A stretch of DNA of 64,000 nucleotides from 40CM-4-68-19 sp036513415 (GTDB lineage Bacteria; Myxococcota; Myxococcia; Myxococcales; 40CM-4-68-19). The stretch covers positions 30,870 through 94,869 of the forward strand of contig DATBZA010000190.1 in NCBI GenBank assembly GCA_036513415.1. The letters run 5' to 3'. The notes beneath the pieces were generated by a model. The model was not told the DNA's origin. It made no database searches and was given only the letters and a program-made list of their open reading frames with translations. Both the position numbers and the translations under genes were made by a program. How positions within the stretch are numbered: the first letter of the stretch is position 1; each line of letters opens with the position of its first letter. Below, in pieces: positions 48,934 to 58,265 of this stretch.

Positions 48934-50163
48934 TCAAGCGGCCTCGGCCAGCCGCAGCTTCGAGAACTCCGCCGGTGTTCCCGGCGAGAGCGACAGGCCC
49001 AGCGCGAGCCAGAGCGCGTACATGACCTTGGTGTCGTACAGCACGTCGTGCGCCTGCCCGACGACCAGCAGCGCCGCAAGTGCCGCGAGCGCGCCCAGCG
49101 CCATCGGCTCCCGTGCCCGCACGCGCGCGAGCAACGCCCGCGCCGCCGCCGCGAACACCCACAACAGGGCCGCGAGCCCGAGCGGCCCCGTCTCCGCCAG
49201 GGTGGACAGCTCGGTGTTGTGCGCCCAGGTTCGCATGGGGAAGCCTGGATCGACGCGGTCGTAGTAAGGAGCCCCCGCCCGGGAATAGTTGGCGAACCCC
49301 ACTCCACGCAGGGGATGATCGCGGATGATCTCCAGGGCGCGGGACCAGATGAAGGCGCGATCGGAGTTGGTCTCGAACGAGAACGCGCTGAGGAACCGCG
49401 CCCGCACCCCGCCGTGCAGCGCCGCGAGCACCACCAGGGCCGCCATCGCGGGCAGGAAAGCCCGCCGGACGCGCGGAGCCGCGAGCAGGCCGATGATCAG
49501 CGCGGCCGCGCAGAGAGCGAGGTACGCGGCGCGGTCGAACGTGACCGCGACTCCGCCGAGCCCCAGCGCCGTGGCCGCGGCCACGATCCAGATCCGCCGG
49601 GGAGGGACCGCGCCGGCCGCGAGCACGCCGGCAAGGAGCGCCACCAGCACGGTCGCATTGTGGCCGTACGAGAGGCGCGAGGTGAAGAACCCCATCGCGC
49701 CGAATCGGTCGGGCGCGCCAGGCGCCTGGACGAGAGCGGGCGCCTCGCGCAGCCCGAGCAGATGGACGACGTCCACGCCGGCCCGGTACTGGACGATCCC
49801 CACCAGCGACGCCAGGGCCAGGCCCCCGCACGCCCAGTAGAGCAGCCGCAGCGGCGCCTCGCGCGGCAAGAGCCGGAGCCCGTGCGCCACCACGAAAAAC
49901 CCGATCACGGAGCGCCAGAGAGTGGCTTCGGCGAGCGCGGGCGCGCCGTAGGGGGACAGGAGGTCCGAAGCGATCGCGATCCCCACGAACGCCAGCACCG
50001 GCCAGTCCAGCGCGGTGCGCAGCGGACGGGGGGGCGAAAGGAGCAGCCCGGCCGCCGCAATCCCCAGCGCGATCTGCATCCCGGCGATGGACACGGGCAC
50101 GAAGAAGGCGTGGCCTGCGAGCCCGGCGTAAGCGAGCGTTGCGGCGATCTTCCGGCGATCCAC
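48934..50163 (-). CDS. O-antigen ligase/polymerase-like membrane protein (Wzy_C)
   Basis: 409 residues with about eleven TM segments. The large periplasmic loop holds RAFIWSRALEIIRDHPLRGVGFANYSR and later TWAHNTELSTLAETGPLG, the Wzy_C pattern with conserved Arg and His of WaaL. It would join O-antigen to lipid A core, link exopolysaccharide, or glycosylate pili. Its start is 34 bp from the divergent polysaccharide deacetylase, so their promoters must overlap. Confidence 0.85.
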   Translation of the reverse strand: MDRRKIAATLAYAGLAGHAFFVPVSIAGMQIALGIAAAGLLLSPPRPLRTALDWPVLAFVGIAIASDLLSPYGAPALAEATLWRSVIGFFVVAHGLRLLPREAPLRLLYWACGGLALASLVGIVQYRAGVDVVHLLGLREAPALVQAPGAPDRFGAMGFFTSRLSYGHNATVLVALLAGVLAAGAVPPRRIWIVAAATALGLGGVAVTFDRAAYLALCAAALIIGLLAAPRVRRAFLPAMAALVVLAALHGGVRARFLSAFSFETNSDRAFIWSRALEIIRDHPLRGVGFANYSRAGAPYYDRVDPGFPMRTWAHNTELSTLAETGPLGLAALLWVFAAAARALLARVRAREPMALGALAALAALLVVGQAHDVLYDTKVMYALWLALGLSLSPGTPAEFSKLRLAEAA

Positions 50164-50197
50164 GGAGCTGTCCTACATACTACAGTGCTTGCGCGCG

Positions 50198-50890
50198 ATG
50201 ACGCTCTTCAGCCGATTGCTGCCGGCCCTCCTTCTCTGCCTGGCTTGCGCGCGGGGCAAACCGCCGGTGCCGATCCTCAACTATCATTCCGTCGGCCCCG
50301 GCGGGGACGAGTTCACGGTCGCTTCCGAAGACTTCGAGCACCAGCTCGATTTTCTCGTCTCGGCGGGCCTGCGCACCGTTTCCCTGGACGATCTCGTTCA
50401 GCGCCGCGACGTCTCGCGCGCGGTCGTGCTCACGTTCGACGACGGCACCGAAGACGCGCTGACCCGCGTGTTGCCGGCGCTGCGCAAGCGAGGAATGCGC
50501 GCGACCTTCTTCGTGATCACCGGACTCGTCGGCAAGCCCGGTTACCTCAGCTGGGACGGCGTCCGCGCCCTGGCCGCGGCCGGGATGGAGATCGGCTCGC
50601 ACAGCGTCGATCACGCCCACCTTGCCGAAGAGTCGGACGAGCGCGTGCGGGAGGAGCTGACCGCCTCCAAGCGCGAGTTGGAGTCGCAGCTTCATGCGCC
50701 GGTCGAGGTGCTCGCCTACCCCTACAACTCGGTGCGCAAGCGGATCGAGCGCGCGGCCGCGGAGGCCGGCTATCGCGCGGCGGTGGCTGGAGCGGTGCAC
50801 GGCGGCAAGGGCCTGCTCAACCTCTACCGGGTGACCATCCGGCGCAGCACCAGCCTGGACGAATTCAGGCGCCTCGCTCTGGGCGGCTAA
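50198..50890 (+). CDS. Polysaccharide deacetylase lipoprotein (NodB/CE4)
   Basis: ATG 50198; 230 residues. Lipobox LCLAC near residue 17. CE4 motifs: TFDDG (catalytic and metal Asp), HSVDHAHL (metal His pair H-x-x-x-H), YPYNS (motif 3, with Arg shifted) and LNLYRVTI at the end (motif 5-like). It would remove N-acetyl groups from a cell-wall or exopolysaccharide sugar in the periplasm, like PgaB without its hydrolase part. Confidence 0.87.
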   Translation: MTLFSRLLPALLLCLACARGKPPVPILNYHSVGPGGDEFTVASEDFEHQLDFLVSAGLRTVSLDDLVQRRDVSRAVVLTFDDGTEDALTRVLPALRKRGMRATFFVITGLVGKPGYLSWDGVRALAAAGMEIGSHSVDHAHLAEESDERVREELTASKRELESQLHAPVEVLAYPYNSVRKRIERAAAEAGYRAAVAGAVHGGKGLLNLYRVTIRRSTSLDEFRRLALGG

Positions 50891-51188
50891 AACGCATCTC
50901 ACAACCGGAACTGTCGAATGACCTCGCTCAACGTGGCCCCTGACTTGGCTGCGGCGCCGGGGCTGGCCCGGGTTCCAGAACGAGTTGGGTGGCTGTAAAA
51001 CAACGGTTCATCTCGCAGCTGCTGGCTCGAACGTCGAGGCACATTTCGGCGTTGGGCGCGCCTAGGCGCTGGTTCAACCGGTTGAACCAGTCCGGTGCTG
51101 GCCGTAAAGGCGGACGGCACGGAGGAAAATCCAGCCCTCCTTTGCTCGCGTGCGAACGGCGGATGGATGATGCCCGATTCCGCTCTGG

Positions 51189-51236
51189 GCGTCGCCACTC
51201 CGGATCTCCGAGGCGTCGCCACTCTGGGTCTCCGAG
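51189..51236. repeat. 24-bp tandem repeat (two units)
   Basis: Units 51189-51212 and 51213-51236 (both GCGTCGCCACTC-N-GG-N-TCTCCGAG) match at 22 of 24 positions and are directly adjacent. Confidence 0.8.
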
Positions 51237-51296
51237 GGAGCCGCCTGCGAAGTGGTGTCCTTCCCTTGCTCGCCGGATTTCGACCGAATGATGGAT

Positions 51297-51362
51297 ATGA
51301 CGCAGTGCGGCCCGTCCCGGAACGAGTTCAAAATGGACCTGCCCTGACCAGAATGAGACCCC
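51297..51362. repeat. Dispersed repeat, copy 2
   Basis: Second copy of the element at 35148-35210, same orientation, with a 3-bp longer middle (GTCCCGGAACGAG against CTCGGGACGAG). The last ~40 bp are identical. Confidence 0.8.
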
Positions 51363-51374
51363 CGTCGCATAGTG

Positions 51375-51404
51375 AACTCGTTTCCGGAATTTCCGGAACG
51401 AGTT
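51375..51404. repeat. Inverted repeat of the AACTCGTT core
   Basis: AACTCGTT (51375-51382) and AACGAGTT (51397-51404) flank a nearly palindromic TCCGG...CCGGA centre, forming a 30-bp imperfect palindrome. It could be an element end or a binding site. Confidence 0.7.
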
Positions 51405-51946
51405 GCCGCGGGACCAGCACACCTGCGCGCTCTGCCCCCTCCACGAACAGCCAAACACAGCTGGCGTCGGCAGAGCCGTTCGCATCCACGACCCGGCGCT
51501 TTGCCCAACTCGTTCCGGAATCCTGGCGCGTCCAGAAGCATACGGCAGGACGACGAGCTGATCGTGTGCCAGGAGATGTGACGGATCATGAGAATTCCGG
51601 AACGAGTTGGCGGACCGCCCGCGAGCGACCGGAACGACGAGACCTCATACACCAATTGATTTGGGCGACCTTCCATAGGGGCCGTCGGCAGCGGCAACGC
51701 TCCGCGGTCCTGCCTGGGGCCGGCAAGGCGCGCGCAGCCGCCACCGCATGAAAAGCAGCAACTCGAACCGGAATGGCCGGGCTACCCCCGGCCACCAAGA
51801 GCTGGCTCAGGGACTACGCTTGCGCCTTGGACACGACCGCCCACTCGCCCGAAGGTCCGTCGCACTACCGACGTCTGTTTCCGCAGCACCCCACGTCTCT
51901 GGCGGGCTCGCGAACGGAGCGCGATACGCCGGAGAACGAGACCCTG

Positions 51947-52636
51947 ATGCATGCCATCTGCGAGACCAGAAGCCGCTTCTTCGCCCTCCTTCTCCTTCTG
52001 GCGGGCTGCGCGCACACGCCCAGGCTCGTCCCCGCGCCCGATGCGCAGCGCCCCGCCGGCGATCCGGAGGCCGCCGTTGCCAGCGCCGCGGGCGTCCAGG
52101 TCACGGTCCGATCGCGTGCCTGGAAGGGAGTCCCGCGGGATCTCGAGTCGATCGTCACGCCGCTCCACGTGACCGTCGAAAACGGCTCGCCCGTCGCCAT
52201 CCGGATCCGCTATCGCGACTTCACTCTCACCGGGCCCGACGGTCTGCAATCCGGAGCGATTCCGCCCTTGCAGATTCAGCGGCCAGGCACGCAGACGGTG
52301 GCGCTCGTGCCGACGTTCCCGGGCGACCGCTTCCTCCTGCTGCGCCCGTACGGGCCGTGGTACCCAGCGTATCCGCTCTGGGACGGCCCGTTCGATTGGG
52401 ATCCGGTCTTCTATGACCAGTTCTACGCCACCTGGGAGCCGCCGCTCCCGACGCCGGACATGTTGAACCAGGCGCTGCCCGAAGGAGTGCTGCAGCCCGG
52501 GGGACGCGTGTCTGGCTTCCTCTACTTCCACAAGCTGAAGGCGAGCGAAGGCCGGGTGATCTTCGCCCAGGAAGTGATCGAGGCAGAGACGCGCGAGCGC
52601 TTGGCAACGATCCGCATTCCGCTCATCCTGCAGTGA
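51947..52636 (+). CDS. Hypothetical lipoprotein
   Basis: ATG 51947, chosen since it starts a proper lipoprotein signal (RFFALLLLLAGC). 229 residues. The body (VQVTVRSRAWKGVP ... ITPLHVTVENGSPVAIRIRYRDFTLTG) is an Ig-like/beta-sandwich type found in envelope proteins, followed by an aromatic stretch (YGPWYPAYPLWDGPFDWDP) and a second beta part (GGRVSGFLYFHKL). No named family. It lies 24 bp upstream of the truncated alkyl-DHAP synthase gene. Confidence 0.7.
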   Translation: MHAICETRSRFFALLLLLAGCAHTPRLVPAPDAQRPAGDPEAAVASAAGVQVTVRSRAWKGVPRDLESIVTPLHVTVENGSPVAIRIRYRDFTLTGPDGLQSGAIPPLQIQRPGTQTVALVPTFPGDRFLLLRPYGPWYPAYPLWDGPFDWDPVFYDQFYATWEPPLPTPDMLNQALPEGVLQPGGRVSGFLYFHKLKASEGRVIFAQEVIEAETRERLATIRIPLILQ

Positions 52637-52660
52637 GCCGCATCTGCTACGGTTGGCGCG

Positions 52661-53263
52661 ATGCGCAGGAGCTTCTGGGCCTGGGGATGGGAGGAAGGGC
52701 TGCCTGCCGATGCGGCGCGCCACGCGCTGGCCGTGCAAGTGGCTGGCGCGCTCGGTCAGGACACGCCGGAGCCGAAGGCGCTTCCGACCTTGGATCGTGC
52801 GATCGCGGGAGTCTCGCGAGCGTCCGTTGCTCCACCGCAATCGATCGCGGTCCTCTGCGACGCATCGCCCGAGGCGAGGCTCCGCCACGCTTACGGGCGC
52901 GCGTATCCCGACCTCGTCCGGGGCTTCGCTTGCGACTTCGCGGCTGCGCCGGACTTCGTCTGCTTTCCGCGGACGGAAGAGGATGTCGCACGCGCGCTCC
53001 ACGCCTGCGCGACGAACGGCATCGCGGTGAGTCCCTATGGCGGCGGCACCAGCGTCGTCGGCGGCGTGGAAGCAGGCGGCGGCGGGCGTCCTGCCTGCGC
53101 GCTCGACCTTTCGCGCCTTTCCGGCGTCCTCGAAGTGGACCCGGTCTCCCGCGCGGCCCGGATCCAAGCGGGCGCGCTGGGCCCGGATTTGGAGAAGCAG
53201 TTGCAGCCGCACGGCCTGACCCACCCGGCTGGCATCCTCAATCCGGGCGTGCTGCTCGACTGA
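52661..53263 (+). pseudogene. Alkyl-DHAP synthase-like FAD oxidase with internal deletion
   Basis: Only 200 residues instead of ~530. Residues 1-185 match the N-terminal half of bacterial alkyldihydroxyacetone-phosphate synthase/FAD-linked oxidases: MRRSFWAWGWEE, FPRTEEDVARALHAC, VSPYGGGTSVVGGVEA (FAD pyrophosphate loop) and IQAGALGPDLEKQLQPHGLT. The next residues, HPAGILNPGVLLD then stop, are those normally found at the very C-terminus (DPAGILNPGVLL). About 330 residues with the substrate and rest of the FAD site are missing, while the reading frame is kept. It cannot be active as an ether-lipid synthase. Confidence 0.8.
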
Positions 53264-53293
53264 GGTCTTCGCCGGCGTGACTCGGCTGGGCGA

Positions 53294-54010
<717 letters not shown>

Positions 54011-54022
54011 CGGAATCTCCGC

Positions 54023-55996
54023 TCAGCTTGTCGCGGGCGCTGCCGGGGCAGCCTCTTCGACAGGACCGGACTCGACCTCGCCGAGGTAGGCCTCGATGAC
54101 CTTGGGATGCCGCTTCACGTCGACCGGCGTTCCCTCGGCAATGAGCTTTCCGCCGTCGAGGACCGTGACCACGTTGCAAAGCCCGCTCACCACGTCCATG
54201 TGGTGCTCGATGAGGACGATGGTGACGCCCCGCTGGTGGACGCGCTCGATGATCTCCATCTGCCGGTGCATGTCCGGGTGGGAGAGCCCTGCAGCGGGCT
54301 CGTCGAGGATCAGGATGTCGGGCCTGCGCGCGACCGCCCGGGCGATCTCGAGGAAACGCTGCGCGCCGTAGGTCAGGTCCTTCGCGGGCGTTCGCGCTTC
54401 GTGCCCCAGGCCGACGAATTCGAGCAGCGCGAGGGCGTGGGCCTGCGCCCGCTTCTCCTCGATGCGTCCAAGCCCGAGCAAGACCAGCGGCATGGATCGC
54501 GACCGGCGATAGGCATCCCTCAGGGCCACCATGACGTTCTCGAGCGCGCTCAGGCCCGTGAACAATTGGAGATTTTGGAACGTACGCGCCACGCCGACGC
54601 CCGCCGTCTTGAACAGGCTGCCTCGCGGCAGGGGCTGACCGCGCAGCAACATCTCGCCCGCTGTTGGCGTGTAGAGCCCGGAGATCACGTTCACCAGCGT
54701 GCTCTTGCCCGAGCCGTTCGGTCCGATCAGCCCGTGGATGTGGCCCCCGAGCACCGTCATCGACACTCCGTCGATGGCCTTGACCCCTCCGAAGTAGCGC
54801 TTCAAGTCGCGCAGCTCGAGCAGCGGGGTGCCTGACTTCAGCGGAGTCGCCGGAAGGACCTCGTCGAGGGGCGACGGCGCGGGGAGCGGCGGATCGGGGA
54901 TACGGAACAGCCGGGAGAGGAACTTCGAAGCGAACCCCATCAGGCCTTCCGGCAAGCCCACGACCACCGAGAAGAGCATCAGCGCGAAGATGGCCTTGCG
55001 CCAATCCTCGGTGTTGGTGACCAGCAGGCCGCCGGCCACGAGCACGCCGGTCGCCACGATCGGCGCGAGCGCCTGGAAGGGCCACATCGTCTTGCGCAGC
55101 AGCCCCCGGATGCCGGCGAAGAGTGCCAGCAAGAAGCCCACCCCCGAAATGATCTCGAAGAGCGTCCGGTTCGAGAGCAGGTTGGGCAAGAGCGCCACCA
55201 GCGAGGCCCCGACGAACGCGCCCCACAGGCTCTTCCGCCCTCCCAGCACCACGCCGAGGAGGAGGATGACGGTGAGCTCGTAGACGAAAGCTTGCGGCTG
55301 CAGATACTGGAAGTTGAACGCGTAGAGCGCGCCAGCCAGCCCGCCCAGAGCGGACCCGAGCGCGAATCCGGCCACCTTGTGCCGGTAGGTACCCACGCCC
55401 ATCGCATCGGTGGCGATGGGGCTGTCGCGCAACGCCTCGAACGCGCGCCCCCACTGCGACGCCAGCAGATTGCGCATGGCGACCCAGACGATCGCCAGCA
55501 GCGCCATGCACAGCCAGTAGAAATCGCGCGCGCCCAGGACGCGCCCGAGCAGTGGCGGCCGGGTGAAACTCAGGCCCTGCGCGCCGCCGGTCAGCGATTC
55601 CAGCTCGTTGAGCGCCGTGACCGTGAGGGCGGTGAAGCTCAAGGTGGCGAGGGCGAACTGCGGCCCTTCGAGCCGCAATGCGGGCAAGGCGAGCAGGCCG
55701 CCCAGCACGGTGCCGACGGCGATCGCCGCGACGGTCGCGAGCGGCATTCCCCAGCCGAGCTTGGTGACGCAAAGGCCCGCGGTGTAGGCGCCGAGACCGA
55801 GGAACGCGGCCTGCGCCAGGTTCACCTGGCCCAGATAGCCGACGGTCACGTCCAACCCGATCAGGAGGATGCCGTAGATGGCCAGCAGCGTGAGCAGGCC
55901 CAGCGCATACGGGTTGTGCACCGCCAGCGGCACGGCGGCGAGCACCGCGAACATCAGCAGCTCGGCGCCGCGGATGAGGAGCAGCCTCTTCCACAT
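54023..55996 (-). CDS. Fused LivM permease - LivG ATPase (importer 2)
   Basis: 657 residues in one frame. Residues ~1-335 are the LivM permease (DVTVGYLGQVNLAQAAFLGLGAY, LRLEGPQFALATLSF, LGGRKSLWGAFVGA); a linker of ~55 residues follows; ~395-640 are the LivG ATPase with Walker A GPNGSGKS, signature LTYGAQRFLEIA, Walker B ILILDEPAAGL and H-loop VEHHMD. Signature LTYGAQ differs from the usual LSYGEQ. The fusion puts one TM half and one ATPase half on one chain; such fusions are known among aromatic-acid and branched-chain amino-acid importers. Acidic/Ala tail at the end. Confidence 0.93.
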   Translation of the reverse strand: MWKRLLLIRGAELLMFAVLAAVPLAVHNPYALGLLTLLAIYGILLIGLDVTVGYLGQVNLAQAAFLGLGAYTAGLCVTKLGWGMPLATVAAIAVGTVLGGLLALPALRLEGPQFALATLSFTALTVTALNELESLTGGAQGLSFTRPPLLGRVLGARDFYWLCMALLAIVWVAMRNLLASQWGRAFEALRDSPIATDAMGVGTYRHKVAGFALGSALGGLAGALYAFNFQYLQPQAFVYELTVILLLGVVLGGRKSLWGAFVGASLVALLPNLLSNRTLFEIISGVGFLLALFAGIRGLLRKTMWPFQALAPIVATGVLVAGGLLVTNTEDWRKAIFALMLFSVVVGLPEGLMGFASKFLSRLFRIPDPPLPAPSPLDEVLPATPLKSGTPLLELRDLKRYFGGVKAIDGVSMTVLGGHIHGLIGPNGSGKSTLVNVISGLYTPTAGEMLLRGQPLPRGSLFKTAGVGVARTFQNLQLFTGLSALENVMVALRDAYRRSRSMPLVLLGLGRIEEKRAQAHALALLEFVGLGHEARTPAKDLTYGAQRFLEIARAVARRPDILILDEPAAGLSHPDMHRQMEIIERVHQRGVTIVLIEHHMDVVSGLCNVVTVLDGGKLIAEGTPVDVKRHPKVIEAYLGEVESGPVEEAAPAAPATS

Positions 55997-56011
55997 GCCG
56001 GTCGGCTCCTC

Positions 56012-56890
56012 TCAGACCTTGCGGATGGTCGCCTTGCCGAAGACGCCGGTCGGGCGTACGGCCAGGGCGAGAATGAGGAGGACGAGACCCGGCACTTCGC
56101 GCCATCCGCTGCCGAGGGAGAAGCTGGCGATGCTCTCGAGCGCGCCGAGGAACATGCCGACCACTACCACACCGAAACCCGACTCGAGGCCGGCCACGAC
56201 CGCGACCGAAAAGGCCTTGAGGACCAGAGCCGAGGCCATGGTCGGCCCCACCGTCGTGATGGGCGACACCAGGATGCCGGCCACCGCCGCCACCACGCCG
56301 GAGAGCGCGTACGAGAGCATGACGGTGTGCGTGGCGGAGATGCCCATCAGCTCGCCCGCGTCGCGGTCGGCGGAGACGGCTTCGAACGCCTTGCCCAGCA
56401 GCGTCTGCCGCTTGAACACCTCGATCGCACCCATGATCGCGAAGACGCCGATCGCCACGGAGAGCTCGACCGGAGTGACGTCGATGCCGAGCACCTGGAT
56501 GGGCTGTTGCGAGATCGGGGTGGGAAAGGGGCGGTCGTCCCGCCCCCAGACGTTCTCGGCCACCGAGAAAAGGAAGAGGCCGAGGATGATGGTGAGCAGG
56601 ATCCACCCTTCGCTCTTCTGCTCGAGCGCCAGGCGGACGCCGGCGCGCTCGACGAACAGGCCGAGGGCGGCCCCGAACAGGAGGCCGCCCGGAACCACCA
56701 GCCAGTAGGGGAGGCCGAGGGTGATCAGCGTGAGGGTGAAGAACGCGGACACCATCACCAGCTCGCCCTGGCCGAAGTTGATGCTCTTGCTGGTGGCGTA
56801 GGTGAGCTGGAATCCGTAGGCGATCAACGCGTAGACCAGGCCCATCAGCGCGCCGCTGACCGCCATCTGGGCGATGATCGAGATCGTCAC
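56012..56890 (-). CDS. livH: Branched-chain-type ABC permease LivH (importer 2)
   Basis: 292 residues, eight or so TM segments with INFGQGELVMVSAFFTL near the N-terminus, DRDAGELMGISATHTVMLSYALSG in the middle and VVAGLESGFGVVVVGMFLGALES near the end, typical LivH features. Pairs with the LivM half of the fused protein. 15 bp before the fused gene and 25 bp after the binding-protein gene. Confidence 0.92.
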   Translation of the reverse strand: MTISIIAQMAVSGALMGLVYALIAYGFQLTYATSKSINFGQGELVMVSAFFTLTLITLGLPYWLVVPGGLLFGAALGLFVERAGVRLALEQKSEGWILLTIILGLFLFSVAENVWGRDDRPFPTPISQQPIQVLGIDVTPVELSVAIGVFAIMGAIEVFKRQTLLGKAFEAVSADRDAGELMGISATHTVMLSYALSGVVAAVAGILVSPITTVGPTMASALVLKAFSVAVVAGLESGFGVVVVGMFLGALESIASFSLGSGWREVPGLVLLILALAVRPTGVFGKATIRKV

Positions 56891-56915
56891 GGGCCTCCTC
56901 CCCGGCGGTTTCGGA

Positions 56916-58136
56916 TCAGGGAGCCTTGGCCAGCGCTGCCAGGCGCTGGCGATCTTCCTCGTGCGCGAAGATCACCTTTCCGTCCTGCACCATGCCCATC
57001 ACGCAGTGCTCGCGGCGGAACGCCTCGTGCGTCTCGACGTTGTTCGGATCCCACTTGGTGTAGGGATGCTTCCAGACGGCGATCACGCCGCGGACCGGCT
57101 CCTTGAGGTCCTCCAGCGCATCCTTGATCTTGTGTGTGTCCGTGCTGCCCGCCTGCTTCACCGCCGCGGCGAAGAGGTAGACGGCGTCGTATCCCTGCGC
57201 GGCCGAGACGGCGGAGGGGATGCGGTTCACGCTGTAGGTCTTGTGATACGACTCGATGAAGGCCTTTGCCTTGGGCGTGATCGGGTCCTCGATGAAGGTC
57301 TGCGGCATCAAGGCGCCGTTGCCGTTCTTGCCCGCGTTGTCGATGAAGTTCGACATCGAGAGCGTCCAGCCGCCGATCAGCGGCGCCGTCATGCCCATCT
57401 TCGCCCGCCCGTTCGCCACCGCGGCCAGCTCCGGCCCGATCGCCCAGATCAGGATCGCCTCGGCGCCGCCGGACTTCGCGCGGAGCAGCTGCGCGGTCAT
57501 GTCCTTGTCGCCGATGTTGAACTTCTCGGTGGCGACGACCTTCAGCTTGTCGCCCGCCTTCTTGATCTCCCTCTGCAGATCGTCGCGACCCGACACGCCG
57601 TAGTTGGTCGCGTCGTGCAGGATGGCGACCTTGGTGAACTTCCGGTTGATCGCCTCCTCGACCACCATCGCGGCCTGGATGCCGTCGTGGGCGGCGAAGC
57701 GGAAGATGGAGAGATCCTGGGCCTTGCCCACCCACTGGGTCATCGACGCGGAGCCAGCGGCGGGCGTGATGATCTTGGTGATGCCCTTTTCTTGAAGATG
57801 GCGGTCGCCGGCCATCACCACACCGGTGTTCACCGACCCGATCACGCCGGACAGGTCGGACATCGCCGCCAGCTCCTGCGCGATGAGGGCGCCGCGCTCG
57901 TTCTTCGCCTCGTCGTCGCGCTCGATGACGTCGATCTTCATCTTGACGCTGCCGACCGGGATGCCGCCCGAAGCGTTGATCTCCGCGATCGCGAGCTTGG
58001 CGCCGTCGCGCATCGAGGCGCCCATTGGTGCCGAGCCACCGGTGAAGGGGCCGGTGATGGCGAGCTTCACCGTGTCCGCTGCGAATGCAGGAAGAGCGAG
58101 ACCGATCATCGACAACGACACAAGCAGTCTGACCAT
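56916..58136 (-). CDS. livK: Periplasmic binding protein LivK type (importer 2)
   Basis: 406 residues: signal peptide (LVSLSMIGLALPAFA), then VKLAITGPFTGGSAPMGASMRDGAKLAIAEINASGG, a type I periplasmic-binding fold. Ligand-loop segments are IGSVNTGVVMA and TPAAGSASMTQW. Sequence differs clearly from the importer 1 binding protein, so a different ligand is expected (branched-chain amino acid or aromatic/organic acid). First gene of operon 2. Confidence 0.9.
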   Translation of the reverse strand: MVRLLVSLSMIGLALPAFAADTVKLAITGPFTGGSAPMGASMRDGAKLAIAEINASGGIPVGSVKMKIDVIERDDEAKNERGALIAQELAAMSDLSGVIGSVNTGVVMAGDRHLQEKGITKIITPAAGSASMTQWVGKAQDLSIFRFAAHDGIQAAMVVEEAINRKFTKVAILHDATNYGVSGRDDLQREIKKAGDKLKVVATEKFNIGDKDMTAQLLRAKSGGAEAILIWAIGPELAAVANGRAKMGMTAPLIGGWTLSMSNFIDNAGKNGNGALMPQTFIEDPITPKAKAFIESYHKTYSVNRIPSAVSAAQGYDAVYLFAAAVKQAGSTDTHKIKDALEDLKEPVRGVIAVWKHPYTKWDPNNVETHEAFRREHCVMGMVQDGKVIFAHEEDRQRLAALAKAP

Positions 58137-58265
58137 GATTTTCTAGACCTCTCTTGAGCTCCTCCGCGGAGGGCCGCGGAAGCTAGCACGGCGCCTGTTC
58201 CCGCTCCAGAGGCGGGCGGCAGCGAATGCCGTCCGACGTGCTAGGTTGACGCAGGGTCTCTCGCA

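Larger units (their letters stand above)
50891..51946. other. Gene-free, repeat-rich region (probable mobile-element scar)
   Basis: About 1.05 kb with no supportable gene. It holds the dispersed repeat copy 2 (51297-51362), a 24-bp tandem repeat (51189-51236), and five copies of the core (G)GAACGAGTT or its complement at 50977-50986, 51319-51328, 51395-51404, 51507-51516 and 51599-51608, two of which form an inverted pair. The part from about 51750 may hold the promoter of the lipoprotein gene. Confidence 0.65.

Noticed and set aside
51189..51608. CRISPR array
   Set aside because: Only two adjacent 24-bp units without spacers, and the GAACGAGTT cores are irregularly spaced and in both orientations.
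51095..51751. Plus-strand open frame of ~218 codons in the repeat-rich gap
   Set aside because: It crosses the tandem and dispersed repeats, has no ribosome site or domain, and copy 1 of the repeat is not coding in that frame.
53261..53263. TGA at the end of the alkyl-DHAP-synthase fragment as a third selenocysteine codon
   Set aside because: The codons after it do not continue any oxidase sequence and the residues before it match the natural C-terminus of the family, so it is an ordinary stop.
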